64,000 nt of DNA, from the NCBI RefSeq assembly GCF_003841465.1, contig NZ_REFZ01000013.1, forward strand, positions 1 to 64,000, read 5' to 3'. Shown here piece by piece: positions 18,135-26,458 of the stretch (position 1 is the first letter of the stretch; every line of letters begins with the position of its first letter). Below the pieces are notes generated by a model that was not told the DNA's origin, searched no databases, and worked only from the letters and a program-made list of their open reading frames with translations. Made by a program: the position numbers and the translations under genes. The DNA is from Natrarchaeobius oligotrophus. GTDB lineage: Archaea; Halobacteriota; Halobacteria; Halobacteriales; Natrialbaceae.

Positions 18135-18230
18135 TACGGTCTGCTGTGCGTCGTACCGGTGCAACCGGAACCCGTTCGCGGCCACCACGCCCACCGCGCC
18201 CAGTGGTACCACACCGGATATAATCACTTG
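18132..18230. repeat. TGATACGG-family inverted repeat, copy 1 (right half diverged)
   Basis: TGATACGGTCTGCTGT begins at the stop codon of the dehydrogenase gene and continues with TACCGGTGCAACCGG. This is the left arm seen in copies at 25.2, 26.1, 51.3 and 54.7 kb. The right arm is not clearly recognisable; sequence to about 18230 is GC-rich with short palindromes. The end coordinate is approximate. Confidence 0.5.
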
Positions 18231-18295
18231 CGTGGAGATATATACGCAACTACCGGGAACGGTTATACGGGAGCGCGGAGTGGACCTCGGTAGCG

Positions 18296-18529
18296 ATGCA
18301 GTCGAGAGAGCGCGTTCAACCCGAACGGGTCGAACCGGTACCGGACGAGCTCGAGTCGGCGCAGGCGAAGCTCGTCTACATCTACCTCGAGGTCGCGGAT
18401 GGGGCGACGGTGGACGAGCTGTCTCGAGCGCTGACGATGAAGAAAATCGACGTGCTGAGCGTGCTGAACTCGCTAATCGCCGACGGATTCGTCGAGAAAA
18501 CCGACGCGGCGTACGTCGTCGGTTCGTGA
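18296..18529 (+). CDS. Small winged-helix DNA-binding protein
   Basis: 77 residues. After a charged 20-residue leader, AQAKLVYIYLEVADGA starts a winged helix-turn-helix. It runs through TVDELSRALTMKKIDVLSVL (recognition helix) and SLIADGFVEKTDAAYVVGS (wing), in the TrmB/MarR-like style common in haloarchaea. It is too short for an effector domain, so it may be a DNA-only regulator. AT-rich boxes at 18218-18270 (GGATATAA, GATATATAC) could be its promoter or an autoregulatory site. Confidence 0.65.
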   Translation: MQSRERVQPERVEPVPDELESAQAKLVYIYLEVADGATVDELSRALTMKKIDVLSVLNSLIADGFVEKTDAAYVVGS

Positions 18530-18810
18530 CGTCGCCGTCGTGCTGTGAGCGTCCTCGGCCGGCGAGTTGTAATCCGATGCCGGTCGGCGAGCCGTGAGTT
18601 CGCTTCGACCGGCTCGGCTTCCTGCTCGAACGGTGAGGTGACGGCCGCGGGGAGACCGCCGGCGCGCCGCCTTTGGTCGCGGTTCGGCGGACGTCACACC
18701 GGTCAGATTGGTGAATCGGACGTCTCTCGTACGGCCCGCTGTCCGTCACTGCCGACCCAACCGCGGAGACGGTTCGCGGGTACGCCGGTGGGTCGCCACA
18801 CTAATCCATG
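18530..18810. other. Convergent intergenic region, possible degenerate repeat copy
   Basis: This lies between two convergent genes. From about 18730, TACGGCCCGCTGTCCGTCA resembles the left arm of the TGATACGG repeats, and the next 70 bases are similarly GC-rich, but no matching right arm is seen. No gene is called. Confidence 0.3.
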
Positions 18811-20166
18811 TCAGAACGTCTGGAGGTAGCGGTCGAGTTCCCACTGGGAGACGTCGACGAGGTACTCCTCGAACTCCGTGGATTTGGCCTCGACGAACTT
18901 CGGCGCGACGTGTTCGCCGAGCGCCTCGTAGATCACCGGATCCTCCTCGAGGGCGTCGACGGCTTCGCCGAGGTTCGTCGGCAGCGTGTCGATGCCGTAC
19001 TCCTCGCGCTTTGTTTCGTCGAACTCGTAGATGTTCTCGCGGACCGGATCCGGACACTCGAGGTCTTGCTCGATACCCTCGAGCCCGGCGTGGATCATGA
19101 CGGCGAACGCGAGGTAGGGGTTACACGACGGGTCCGGCGAGCGCAGTTCGATGCGCGACGCCGCCGGCACGCGGGCCGCCGGTTTACGGACGAGCGCCGA
19201 GCGGTTGCGGTCGGACCAGGCGACGTACACCGGCGCTTCGTAGCCGGGCACCAGGCGCTTGTAGCTGTTGACCGTCGGATTTGCGATCGCCGTGATCGCC
19301 GGCGCGTGCTCGAGGACCCCCGCGAGGTAGGAGTGGGCGGTGTCGCTCAGGTTGAACTCGTCGGTCTCGTCGTGGAAGGCGTTCTCGCCGTCTTCGGTCA
19401 GCAGGGACTGGTGAGTGTGCATGCCCGAGCCGTTGATCTTGGGGATCGGTTTGGGCATGAACGTCGCGTGGAGGTCGTGCTGGGCGGCGATGGCGCGGAC
19501 GACGGTGCGGAAGGTGGCGACGTTGTCGGCAGTCGTCAGCGCGTCGTCGTACTCGAAGTTGATCTCGTACTGGCCGCGGGCGACCTCGTGGTGGCTGGCT
19601 TCGATCTCGAAGCCCATCTCCTCTAAGCCGTCGATGATGTCCCGGCGGACGTCCGAGGCGAGGTCTTTCGGCGCGAGATCGAAGTAACCGCCGTGATCGG
19701 CCGTCTCGGTGGTCGCGTGACCGTCCTCGTCCTCCTTGAACATGAAAAACTCCGGTTCGGGCGCGAAGTTGACCGTATAGCCCATCTCTTCGGCGCGCTC
19801 GAGGGCGTTTTTGAGGACGCGACGCGGGTCGCCCTCGAACGGTTCGCCGGAGGAGGTGTCGTAGACGTCACAGATCATCCGCGCGGCGGCGCTGTTTTCT
19901 TTCTGCCTCCACGGGAGGATCGCGAACGTCTCCGGATCCGGAACGAGACGCATGTCCGACTCCTGAATGCGCACGAAGCCCTCGATCGACGACCCGTCGA
20001 AGTAGATCCCCTCGGTGAACGCCTTCTCGGCCTGACGCGCCGGCACCGAGACGTTCTTCACCGTCCCCAGAATGTCCGTAAACTGCAGCCGGAGGAAGTC
20101 CACGTCTTCGGACTCGATTTCGTCCAGTACGTCCTGTTCTTTCGACGTTAGGTTTCCGTTCGTCAT
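18811..20166 (-). CDS. glnA: Glutamine synthetase, type I
   Basis: 451 residues. The GlnA beta-grasp domain (about 15-105, [15 protein letters not shown]) is followed by the catalytic domain. Present are the DGSSIEGF loop near 55, PEPEFFMF near 135 (metal Glu), GQYEINF near 205, [10 protein letters not shown] near 250 (ATP/metal), [13 protein letters not shown] near 305 and RSALVRKP near 330 with substrate Arg. It makes glutamine from glutamate, ammonia and ATP in the cytoplasm, feeding glutamate synthase (gltB at 60268). The ATG at 20166 gives the standard N-terminus; the frame is open to 20364 but that part is not protein-like. No adenylylation Tyr motif was checked. Confidence 0.95.
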   Translation of the reverse strand: MTNGNLTSKEQDVLDEIESEDVDFLRLQFTDILGTVKNVSVPARQAEKAFTEGIYFDGSSIEGFVRIQESDMRLVPDPETFAILPWRQKENSAAARMICDVYDTSSGEPFEGDPRRVLKNALERAEEMGYTVNFAPEPEFFMFKEDEDGHATTETADHGGYFDLAPKDLASDVRRDIIDGLEEMGFEIEASHHEVARGQYEINFEYDDALTTADNVATFRTVVRAIAAQHDLHATFMPKPIPKINGSGMHTHQSLLTEDGENAFHDETDEFNLSDTAHSYLAGVLEHAPAITAIANPTVNSYKRLVPGYEAPVYVAWSDRNRSALVRKPAARVPAASRIELRSPDPSCNPYLAFAVMIHAGLEGIEQDLECPDPVRENIYEFDETKREEYGIDTLPTNLGEAVDALEEDPVIYEALGEHVAPKFVEAKSTEFEEYLVDVSQWELDRYLQTF

Positions 20167-20387
20167 CGGATTCTCGAATAAACCATTGGGTTGTGCTAAT
20201 AAATCGGTGGTGCTATTGGCGAATATGACTGTGATCGGGCTAATCAGTGGGCGCTCGAGCAAATTACTTCCTCCAAGTGCGGTCGAGGTTGACAATTCGG
20301 ATTCTATTCGAGGAAAATGTGGCCGAACGTGGAGTCTCGTCCGCCAGTGTATTCGACGCTGCACGAAATTTCGGCCGCTGGTTCGTC

Positions 20388-20759
20388 TCAGCCGAGTCGG
20401 AGGACGCGAACGCTGACCGAAGTGGCGTCCAGGGGATCGGTCGGCCGTGAGCGTTCCTCGAAGAGATGGTCCGGTCGGTAGCGTGCCATCGCGGTTGTGG
20501 CCGAGAGAGAGACGGCGAGGTTCGCCCGCCAGACGCGGGCGGATCGGCGGATCAGTCGCTGCCAGGGGTTGCCGGGAGAGTCACGAGTCGGCCGTTTGTC
20601 GATCATCGTTTCACAGACCGGACACCCGTATGCGACCGACCGTCCGCGCGAGCTCAGGACCCAGTCCCCGTCGATGGGGCTCGCGTGACCGCACTCCCAG
20701 CAAAACAGCGTCGACTTTCGGAGACCTCGCTCGTCGTCGTTCGTCGTGGGACCAGTCAT
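20388..20759 (-). CDS. Small zinc-ribbon protein
   Basis: 123 residues. The first half carries two pairs, [10 protein letters not shown] near 20 and YGCPVCETM near 45, forming a C-x2-C/C-x2-C zinc ribbon. The second half is basic and Ser/Arg-rich ([19 protein letters not shown]), with no known domain. Haloarchaea encode many such small zinc proteins, mostly of unknown role and some involved in regulation. The start is the ATG at 20759. It lies between glnA and the acyl-CoA ligase gene, all on the minus strand but widely spaced. Confidence 0.6.
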   Translation of the reverse strand: MTGPTTNDDERGLRKSTLFCWECGHASPIDGDWVLSSRGRSVAYGCPVCETMIDKRPTRDSPGNPWQRLIRRSARVWRANLAVSLSATTAMARYRPDHLFEERSRPTDPLDATSVSVRVLRLG

Positions 20760-20869
20760 CGTCGAGGGTACGTGGCCCACCGATAAATCCTCTGTCCACG
20801 GCGATCGATCATCACAGTCGTCGTTCGAGAAACGGGTGAATCCGGAGAGAAACGCCGGAATATGTCGGT

Positions 20870-22927
20870 TTACCGGGCGTCCTCGATCGCGTCGATTGCG
20901 CCGGGGTTTTCGATGCTGCTCAGATCGCCGAGGTCGTCGCCCGCGTAGGCCGCTTCGATCGCCCGCCGAACGATCTTTCCGGACTGGGTCTTGGGGAACT
21001 CGTCGACGAACAACACCTCGCGGGGACGAAACGGTTTGCCGAGTTCCGCGCCGACCCGTTCGCGCAGTTGCTCGCCCAACGCGTCAGTTTCTTCGTGGCC
21101 CTCCTCGAGGACGACGTAGGCGACGACCGCCGTTCCCGTCGTCTCGTCCGGTACGCCGACCGCCGCAGCCTGGTTGACGGCGTCGTGATCGATGAGCGCG
21201 CCCTCGACTTCGGCCGGTCCGACCTTCCGACCGGCGACGTTCAACGCGTCGTCGGCGCGGCCGTGGAGGAACCAGAAGCCGTCGGCGTCCACCTGGGCCC
21301 AGTCGCCGTGGTTCCAGACGTCCTCGAACGTCGACCAGTACTCCTCGAGGTACCGTTCGTCGCCCGACCACAGCGACTTCGTCATCGACGGGCAGGACGA
21401 ACGGGCCACGAGGAGTCCGCGCTCGTTGTCGGCTGCGACCGAGTTTCCGTCGCGGTCGACGACGTCGATATCCATTCCGAGTCCGGGGCCGCCGAGCGTA
21501 CAGGGTTTGAGCGGCTGGCTCGGCATCGGCATCAGGAAACAGCCGCAGATCTCGGTGCCGCCGGAGATGTTGACGATCGGGCACTCCCCGCCGCCGACGC
21601 GCTCGTAGAACCACCGCCAGGAGTCGGGGTCCCAGGGTTCGCCGGTCGAGCCGAGGATCCGCAGCGACGAGAGGTCGTGATCCGAGAGCCACTCGTCGCC
21701 GCGTTTCCGAAGCGCTCGGATCGCCGTCGGCGAGACGCCGAGCTGCGTGAGCCCGTGACGGTCGATCATCGACCAGAGGCGATCCGGCGTCGGGTAGTCG
21801 GGCGCGCCCTCGTAGACGAAGACCGTTCCGCCGAACGTGTGCACCCCGATCAGCGTCCAGGGTCCCATCATCCAGCCGATGTCGGACACCCAGAAAAAGC
21901 GATCCGCCGGCTTGAGGTCCATCCCGAAGTGTACCTCCTTGGCGCACTGGACCTGCACGCCAGCGTGCGTGTGAACGATTCCCTTCGGCTCGCCCGTGGT
22001 CCCGGACGAGTACAGCAGCATCGATTCCCGGCTCGAGTCGAGCGACTTCGTCTCGTACTCGTCGTCGGCCGCCTCGACGGCGTCGGTCCACCACTCGTCG
22101 CGATCGTCGTACCACGGAACGTCGACGTCGGACGACGGGTCTGCCGGTTCGGCTTCCGCTCCGCTCGAAGAGCGACGCGGCCCGCTCCCCAGTCGGTCGA
22201 GAACGATCGCGTGCTCGAGGCACCCCGCCTGGGCGATCGCCTCGTCTGCGGTCTCTTTCAGCGGGATCGGTTCGCCGCGCCGGAGGAAGCCGTCGGCGGT
22301 GAACAACACCGAGGGCTCGGCGTCAGCGAGCCTGGTCGCGACCGCGTCGGTACCGAATCCCGAGAAGATCGGCACCGCGATCGCGCCGACCGCGAAACAG
22401 CCGTAGAGAATCGGGACGACGGCCGGCACCATCGGCACGTAGAGCGCGACCGTGTCGCCGGTTTCGACGCCGCGGGCCTCCAGAGCGTTCGCCACCTGGT
22501 TCGTCCGGTGGCGTAGCTCGTAGTAGGTCAACTCTCGTATCTCGCCGTCTTCGCCCTCCCAGAGGACCGCAACCGCGTTGCGTCGCTCGGCGTCGACGGC
22601 CGCGTGGCGGTCGACGACGTTGTGGGCGACGTTGAGTTTTCCGCCGGGATACCAGTCGGTGAACTGCGGTCCGTCGCCGTCGTCGCGGACCGCGTCGTAG
22701 GGCTCGTCGAACTCGATCCCGAGGTAGTCGACGACCTCGTCCCAGAACCACTCGAGGCCCGACTCCTCGACGCCGTCGATTTCGGTCGTCGTGCGCTCGA
22801 TGAGTTCCTCGTACTCCTCGATGCCGTACTCCTGCATGAACGCGTAGACGTTCGTCGACTCGACGAACGCCCGGTCGGGTTCGTGGACGATCTCGTCCAG
22901 TTCCTCGAGGCTGGGCGCTGCTCCCAT
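20870..22927 (-). CDS. Acetyl-CoA synthetase-like AMP-forming ligase
   Basis: 685 residues. An ACS-type N-terminal extension (WFWDEVVDYLGIEF, then FTDWYPGGKLNVAHNVVDRH near 90) precedes the AMP-binding domain. That domain has the P-loop YSSGTTGEPKGIVHTH near 315, the NISGGTEICG signature near 470, GDWAQVDADGFWFLHGRADD near 560 and the C-terminal lysine in KTQSGKIVRR near 650. It forms acyl-CoA from a short carboxylic acid, ATP and CoA. The Trp in SDIGWMMGPW fits a small acyl pocket (acetate or propionate). The ATG at 22927 begins a typical N-terminus; the frame runs open to 23551 only as a shadow of the opposite gene. Confidence 0.9.
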   Translation of the reverse strand: MGAAPSLEELDEIVHEPDRAFVESTNVYAFMQEYGIEEYEELIERTTTEIDGVEESGLEWFWDEVVDYLGIEFDEPYDAVRDDGDGPQFTDWYPGGKLNVAHNVVDRHAAVDAERRNAVAVLWEGEDGEIRELTYYELRHRTNQVANALEARGVETGDTVALYVPMVPAVVPILYGCFAVGAIAVPIFSGFGTDAVATRLADAEPSVLFTADGFLRRGEPIPLKETADEAIAQAGCLEHAIVLDRLGSGPRRSSSGAEAEPADPSSDVDVPWYDDRDEWWTDAVEAADDEYETKSLDSSRESMLLYSSGTTGEPKGIVHTHAGVQVQCAKEVHFGMDLKPADRFFWVSDIGWMMGPWTLIGVHTFGGTVFVYEGAPDYPTPDRLWSMIDRHGLTQLGVSPTAIRALRKRGDEWLSDHDLSSLRILGSTGEPWDPDSWRWFYERVGGGECPIVNISGGTEICGCFLMPMPSQPLKPCTLGGPGLGMDIDVVDRDGNSVAADNERGLLVARSSCPSMTKSLWSGDERYLEEYWSTFEDVWNHGDWAQVDADGFWFLHGRADDALNVAGRKVGPAEVEGALIDHDAVNQAAAVGVPDETTGTAVVAYVVLEEGHEETDALGEQLRERVGAELGKPFRPREVLFVDEFPKTQSGKIVRRAIEAAYAGDDLGDLSSIENPGAIDAIEDAR

Positions 22928-23041
22928 GGTCGCCGGTACGACGGTCGCCGTCATCAAACGCCGGGTCGGGTACCTTTTGGTCGCTCGCGGCGACGTGCGA
23001 GTGTGGACGCGAACCAGCGAACTCGAGCCAACCCGTTCAAC

Positions 23042-23701
23042 ATGGACGAGGCGTGTCGAAACTGTCCCGCGCTCTGTGAGACGCGCACGACCGTCGTCCA
23101 CGGCTACGGCGACGTCGGCGCCGACTTCCTGTTCGTCGGCGAGCGACCCACGCCGGGGGCCGACGAGACGGGAGTGCCGTTCGTCGACTTCGATGGCGGG
23201 GAGGACGGGACCGAAGACGGGGAGGACTGCGGAAACGACCGAAAACCGGGCGGTGCCCACTCGAGCGACGGCCTGCGACGACTCCTCGAGCGGCTCGGAC
23301 TCTGCGACGTCACGTCGCCGACCGACCGGCCGGTTCTCGAGAACGTCTACCTGACGAACCTCACGCGGTGTCGCGATCCGGCGCGACCGCCGACCGACGA
23401 GGAGATCGACAACTGCGAGCCGTACCTCAACGCCGAGATCAGGATGATCAACCCCGAAGTGTTGATCCCGGTCGGCGAGCGGGCGCTCGCGGAGATTGCG
23501 ACGGAGTACACGACGACTCCGGCCGACGACCTCGCGCTCGCCGAGGCGCACGCGACGACGATCCGGGGGCGCGGTTTCGCCCTCGTCCCGATGATCGACC
23601 CGCGCGAGCAGACCGACGCGCAGTCACAGGCGTGGCTCGAGCACTTCGCACAGCTGATGGCCACCGACTACCGACAGACGAAAGGGCGTCGGAAACGGTA
23701 G
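23042..23701 (+). CDS. Uracil-DNA glycosylase superfamily protein (family 4/5-like)
   Basis: 219 residues. N-terminal Cys cluster CRNCPALCETR and later Cys in TRCRDP and DNCEPYL could bind an iron-sulfur cluster as in family 4 enzymes. Motif 1 reads DFLFVGERPTPGAD near 28, and the substrate strand reads VYLTNLTRCRDP near 105. The usual C-terminal H-P-S motif is replaced by PMIDPREQTD, and an acidic insert (about 52-75) is present. Base-excision activity is therefore likely but not certain. A GTG at 23003 could extend the protein by 13 residues. Confidence 0.75.
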   Translation: MDEACRNCPALCETRTTVVHGYGDVGADFLFVGERPTPGADETGVPFVDFDGGEDGTEDGEDCGNDRKPGGAHSSDGLRRLLERLGLCDVTSPTDRPVLENVYLTNLTRCRDPARPPTDEEIDNCEPYLNAEIRMINPEVLIPVGERALAEIATEYTTTPADDLALAEAHATTIRGRGFALVPMIDPREQTDAQSQAWLEHFAQLMATDYRQTKGRRKR

Positions 23702-23719
23702 CTCGGAACCACCCCTTCC

Positions 23720-23962
23720 CTACCAGTACGGATTCTTCCGCCATCGCTTCGATCGCGCGCCCAGCGCGGCTAGCCCGACGACCACGAGGGCCGTGACGGC
23801 GAGCGTTCCGACCACGGGTACGAGCAGTTCACCCGACGGCTCGACCAGCACTCCGAAGACGAGGCCGTAGACGCCCACGAGTGCGAGACAGCCGATCGTG
23901 GCGACGCCGACGGCGGCGACCGTTCGACCGTGCATACGTCCGTCGTCCGCTTCCAGCGTCAT
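23720..23962 (-). CDS. Two-helix membrane protein, unknown function
   Basis: 80 residues with two membrane helices (VAAVGVATIGCLALVGVYGLVF and LVPVVGTLAVTALVVVGLAAL) and a basic C-terminus (KRWRKNPYW). The family is unrecognised; similar small membrane proteins are common in haloarchaea. The ATG at 23962 (MTLEADDGRM) or at 23935 could start it. It is convergent with the UDG-like gene. Confidence 0.5.
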   Translation of the reverse strand: MTLEADDGRMHGRTVAAVGVATIGCLALVGVYGLVFGVLVEPSGELLVPVVGTLAVTALVVVGLAALGARSKRWRKNPYW

Positions 23963-24131
23963 AATCTGTACGGGTTCGCCCCGAGAGTCCAGGGCCACTC
24001 GGGAAGCGGCCTCGGTTCGGTCGGCTCGCCACGAGTGCCGCCGGTTTCGTGCGGGCTCGTGCTTTCGACCGAACCGGTCCCGGCGGTCGAAAAGCGCCGC
24101 GTTCAAGGTCCGGGCCGACGGAGTAGCGAGC

Positions 24132-24887
24132 ATGCTCGTCGTCGTTCCCGTCGATCCGCCCTCGGAAGGGGTCGTCCTTTCGTCGCTCGTCGAGACGACG
24201 TCGGTGACCGAGAGCGAGGCCGTCGCCCTTTACGAGGCCGCCGTCGCGGACGTTCTCCGGGCCGTCGACGCGAGCGGCGGCGACCTGCTACTCAACTACC
24301 GCGACCGTGAGACGATGCCCGATGGTGCCGTTCCGTCCGACGCCGACCCGGAAGCTGCGGTGCGTGCGCTCGCGACCGACGCCCTCGGAGACGTCGAGGG
24401 CGTCCGGTTCGAGCGCCAGGTCGGCTCGAGCCGATCGGCGCGGGTCGGCAACACCGTCACGCACCTGCTGGAGCGCGAGGACGCCGGAACGGTCGGCGTG
24501 CTCGAGCCGACGGTTCCGCTGGTCGGCCGGGCGGAGATCGACGCTGCGTCGATGTCGCTTCGTCGCTACGACGTCGTTATCGGGCCGTCCTCGGGCGGAC
24601 GGACGTACTTCGCGGGATTCACCGAGCCGATCGACTTCACCGACGTCTACGAGGGAGTCGCCCTCTCGACGCTCGCAGGCCGGGCCGGCGACGCGGGGCT
24701 GGATCTGGGGTTCAGCCCGTTTCTCCCGACCGTGACGAGCGAGTCGGGACTGTGTGCGACACTCGCGGAGATCGAAGCGCGACGCGTCGCCGAGCGGCCG
24801 GGAGCGGAGGCGACCGCTGCGGTCGTCGACGACCTTGGGCTCGGCGTCGGATCCGAGGGGGCGCTCGAGCGAGCGAAAGACCGATAA
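24132..24887 (+). CDS. DUF2064-like protein
   Basis: 251 residues. It opens with MLVVVPVDPPSEGVVLSSL, has YEAAVADVLRAVDASGG near 38, a middle VTHLLEREDAGTVGVLEPTVPL segment and a C-terminal ESGLCATLAEIEARR. This resembles haloarchaeal proteins annotated as DUF2064, a family related to small nucleotide-sugar transferases. The diagnostic D-x-D is not obvious, so the assignment and any activity are tentative. It ends 33 bp before tRNA-Ser on the same strand. Confidence 0.5.
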   Translation: MLVVVPVDPPSEGVVLSSLVETTSVTESEAVALYEAAVADVLRAVDASGGDLLLNYRDRETMPDGAVPSDADPEAAVRALATDALGDVEGVRFERQVGSSRSARVGNTVTHLLEREDAGTVGVLEPTVPLVGRAEIDAASMSLRRYDVVIGPSSGGRTYFAGFTEPIDFTDVYEGVALSTLAGRAGDAGLDLGFSPFLPTVTSESGLCATLAEIEARRVAERPGAEATAAVVDDLGLGVGSEGALERAKDR

Positions 24888-24920
24888 CCATTTTTGAACG
24901 CGTCGGGAACGAGTAGGTGA

Positions 24921-25004
24921 GGTGGGGTGGCAGAGCGGCCTAACGCGCCTGCCTTGAGAGCAGGTGGCTGGAAAGCCTCATGGGTTCAAATCCCATCCCC
25001 ACCG
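24921..25004 (+). tRNA. tRNA-Ser(UGA)
   Basis: A cloverleaf can be drawn. Acceptor GGTGGGG pairs with CCCCACC and is followed by discriminator G. The anticodon stem CCTGC/GCAGG encloses the loop CTTGAGA with anticodon TGA. There is a long class II variable arm (TGGCTGGAAAGCC) and a T-arm ATGGG-TTCAAAT-CCCAT. Anticodon UGA and the long variable arm give serine. CCA is not encoded. Confidence 0.95.
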
Positions 25005-25173
25005 TTTTCCGTGACCGACCGCGACGAGCGAAGCGAGGATTGCATCGGGTTCAGCTCCCACCCTCGGGCTTTTGCAACGGTTCCGTTCGCCTCCGCTCGT
25101 AGAACCGTGTGAAACCTCAGTTCGAAAAAACGGGCGAGAGAAACGAAGCGCGGACGACGTCGTCGAACCGTTT

Positions 25174-25257
25174 CGTACGGTCTGTCGTGACGATTTACCG
25201 GTGCGACCGCAGGACGGTCGCGGTCGTACCGGTAACGACTTTCAACAGTCCGTATCA
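25174..25257. repeat. TGATACGG-family inverted repeat, copy 2
   Basis: On the minus strand the element starts TGATACGGACTGTTGA at the stop codon of the zinc-ribbon gene. It carries GTTACCGGTACGACCGC, a 5-base centre, and the matching arm GCGGTCGCACCGGTAAAT, ending at CCGTACG. Both arms pair over most of their length, so a transcript could fold into a long hairpin. Confidence 0.7.
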
Positions 25258-25422
25258 GGCCGTGGTTTCGCTCGAGTCGATGCCGTTGATGCGGACGAAC
25301 CCGTAGTCACACGACGGACAGTGCCACTTGACTTTCTCGCCGAGGTGGAGCGTCGTGCTCGCGGCGCGGTAGAAGGTCACGTCCCCGCAGTTCGGACACT
25401 CGTGGTCGAGTTCGAGAGCCAT
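25255..25422 (-). CDS. Small zinc-ribbon protein (55 residues)
   Basis: Reads MALELDHECPNCGDVTFYR, then EKVKWHCPSCDYGFVRING. Two C-P-x-C pairs about 25 residues apart form a compact zinc ribbon. It is cytoplasmic. The pattern fits a widespread class of haloarchaeal small CPxCG-type zinc proteins whose functions are largely unknown. Its TGA stop is the first codon of an inverted-repeat element. Confidence 0.75.
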   Translation of the reverse strand: MALELDHECPNCGDVTFYRAASTTLHLGEKVKWHCPSCDYGFVRINGIDSSETTA

Positions 25423-25590
25423 ACGCGGCGATAACGAGTCCAGCGAGTTTAACTTACTGATTTCACCACCGGGCGGGGTCGCCGGCCGCGACGCGGCCGG
25501 TGTCGAGTCCGTCGCTCGAGGACGGGGACGCGACCGCGGAGATGCCGTGGGTGCATCGGAGTTAAGTTCCGACTCGTCCTCGAGGGTCGT

Positions 25591-26124
25591 ATGACGATTT
25601 ACACCGGTCGCGGCGACGACGGAGAGACGGACCTCCGGGACATGACCCGCGTCTCGAAGACCGACCCTCGAATCGAAGCCTACGGGACCGTCGACGAACT
25701 CAACGCGCTGATCGGAACCGTCCGCCCGACGGATCACGACGACGTCGACGAGCGGTTGCGAGCGATTCAGAACCACCTGCACGTCGTCCAGGCCGATTTC
25801 GCGAACCCCGATCCCGACGACGGCGATCCGGCCGTCGACGCGAGTCACGTCGAAGCCGTCGAGGAGTGGATCGACACCTACGACGAGGAACTCGAGCCGC
25901 TCACCTCGTTCGTGCTGCCGACGGGAAGCGAGACGGGAGCGAGGTTGCACCACGCTCGAGCCGTCTGCCGGCGCGCCGAACGCCGAGCGGTTTCGCTCGC
26001 GGCGGACGAACGAATCAACGAGCGAGCGGTCCAGTACTTGAACCGGCTGTCGGACGGACTGTTCACGCTCGCTCGCGTGATCAACCAGCGCGAAGACGCT
26101 CGCGAGGAGTCGCCGGAGTACTGA
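25591..26124 (+). CDS. Cob(I)alamin adenosyltransferase, PduO type
   Basis: 177 residues. The N-terminal ATP-binding motif MTIYTGRGDDGETDL, RVSKTDPRIEAYGTVDELNA near 25, the helix TSFVLPTGSETGARLHHARAVCRRAER near 105-130, and NRLSDGLFTLARVINQ near 155 are the PduO signatures. The enzyme transfers the 5'-deoxyadenosyl group from ATP to cob(I)alamin, supplying the cofactor for methylmalonyl-CoA mutase (57093). It is cytoplasmic. Its TGA stop overlaps a repeat element. Confidence 0.9.
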   Translation: MTIYTGRGDDGETDLRDMTRVSKTDPRIEAYGTVDELNALIGTVRPTDHDDVDERLRAIQNHLHVVQADFANPDPDDGDPAVDASHVEAVEEWIDTYDEELEPLTSFVLPTGSETGARLHHARAVCRRAERRAVSLAADERINERAVQYLNRLSDGLFTLARVINQREDAREESPEY

Positions 26125-26207
26125 GACGGATTGCTGTAACTGTGTACCGGAGCGACCGCGGGACGGCGACCGGTCGCTCCGGAAGTGACTTACAGTAAAC
26201 CGTATGA
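26122..26207. repeat. TGATACGG-family inverted repeat, copy 3
   Basis: TGAGACGGATTGCTGTAACT starts on the stop codon of the adenosyltransferase gene. The arms contain GTACCGGAGCGACCG and CGGTCGCTCCGGAAGT, and the right end is ACAGTAAACCGTATGA. A near-perfect hairpin of about 85 bases. Confidence 0.75.
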
Positions 26208-26289
26208 GACGGCCCGCTGTACCCGTATCCCGATACGACCGCCGACCGTTCGCGGGTGCGCTGGAACTGCCGACCGACAAACCGCACGG
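26205..26289. repeat. TGATACGG-family inverted repeat, copy 4, abutting copy 3
   Basis: Starts TGAGACGGCCCGCTGTACCC where copy 3 ends, sharing TGA. It continues to GGGTGCGCTGGAACTG and a right end CCGACAAACCGCACGG. The GCGCTGGAACTG block is shared with the copies at 45.7 and 54.7 kb, so this is the second sequence subtype, in tandem with the first. Confidence 0.6.
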
Positions 26290-26458
26290 TTTCGCGTCTC
26301 GGCCCGCGACCGAGTGTCCCTCGAGGCGCTCTTCGTCCCTGGAGGGCGGTCGCCGCGAGGGCGACGAAACCGTCGAACGCTCTCGGATCTCACGCCACAG
26401 CGACCCGTCGCGGTCTGCTAGCGATTAGTTTAAATGTGGACGGGCGGACGTACCACGT

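Noticed and set aside
17109-18749. 546-codon minus-strand frame over the response regulator and dehydrogenase
   Set aside because: Covers two real genes and a repeat element; no domain signal.
25043-25070. GGGTTCAGCTCCCACCCTCGG downstream of tRNA-Ser as a duplicated tRNA end or att site
   Set aside because: Only a few bases match the tRNA-Ser 3' end and the acceptor sequence is missing; too weak compared with the exact tRNA-Val repeat.
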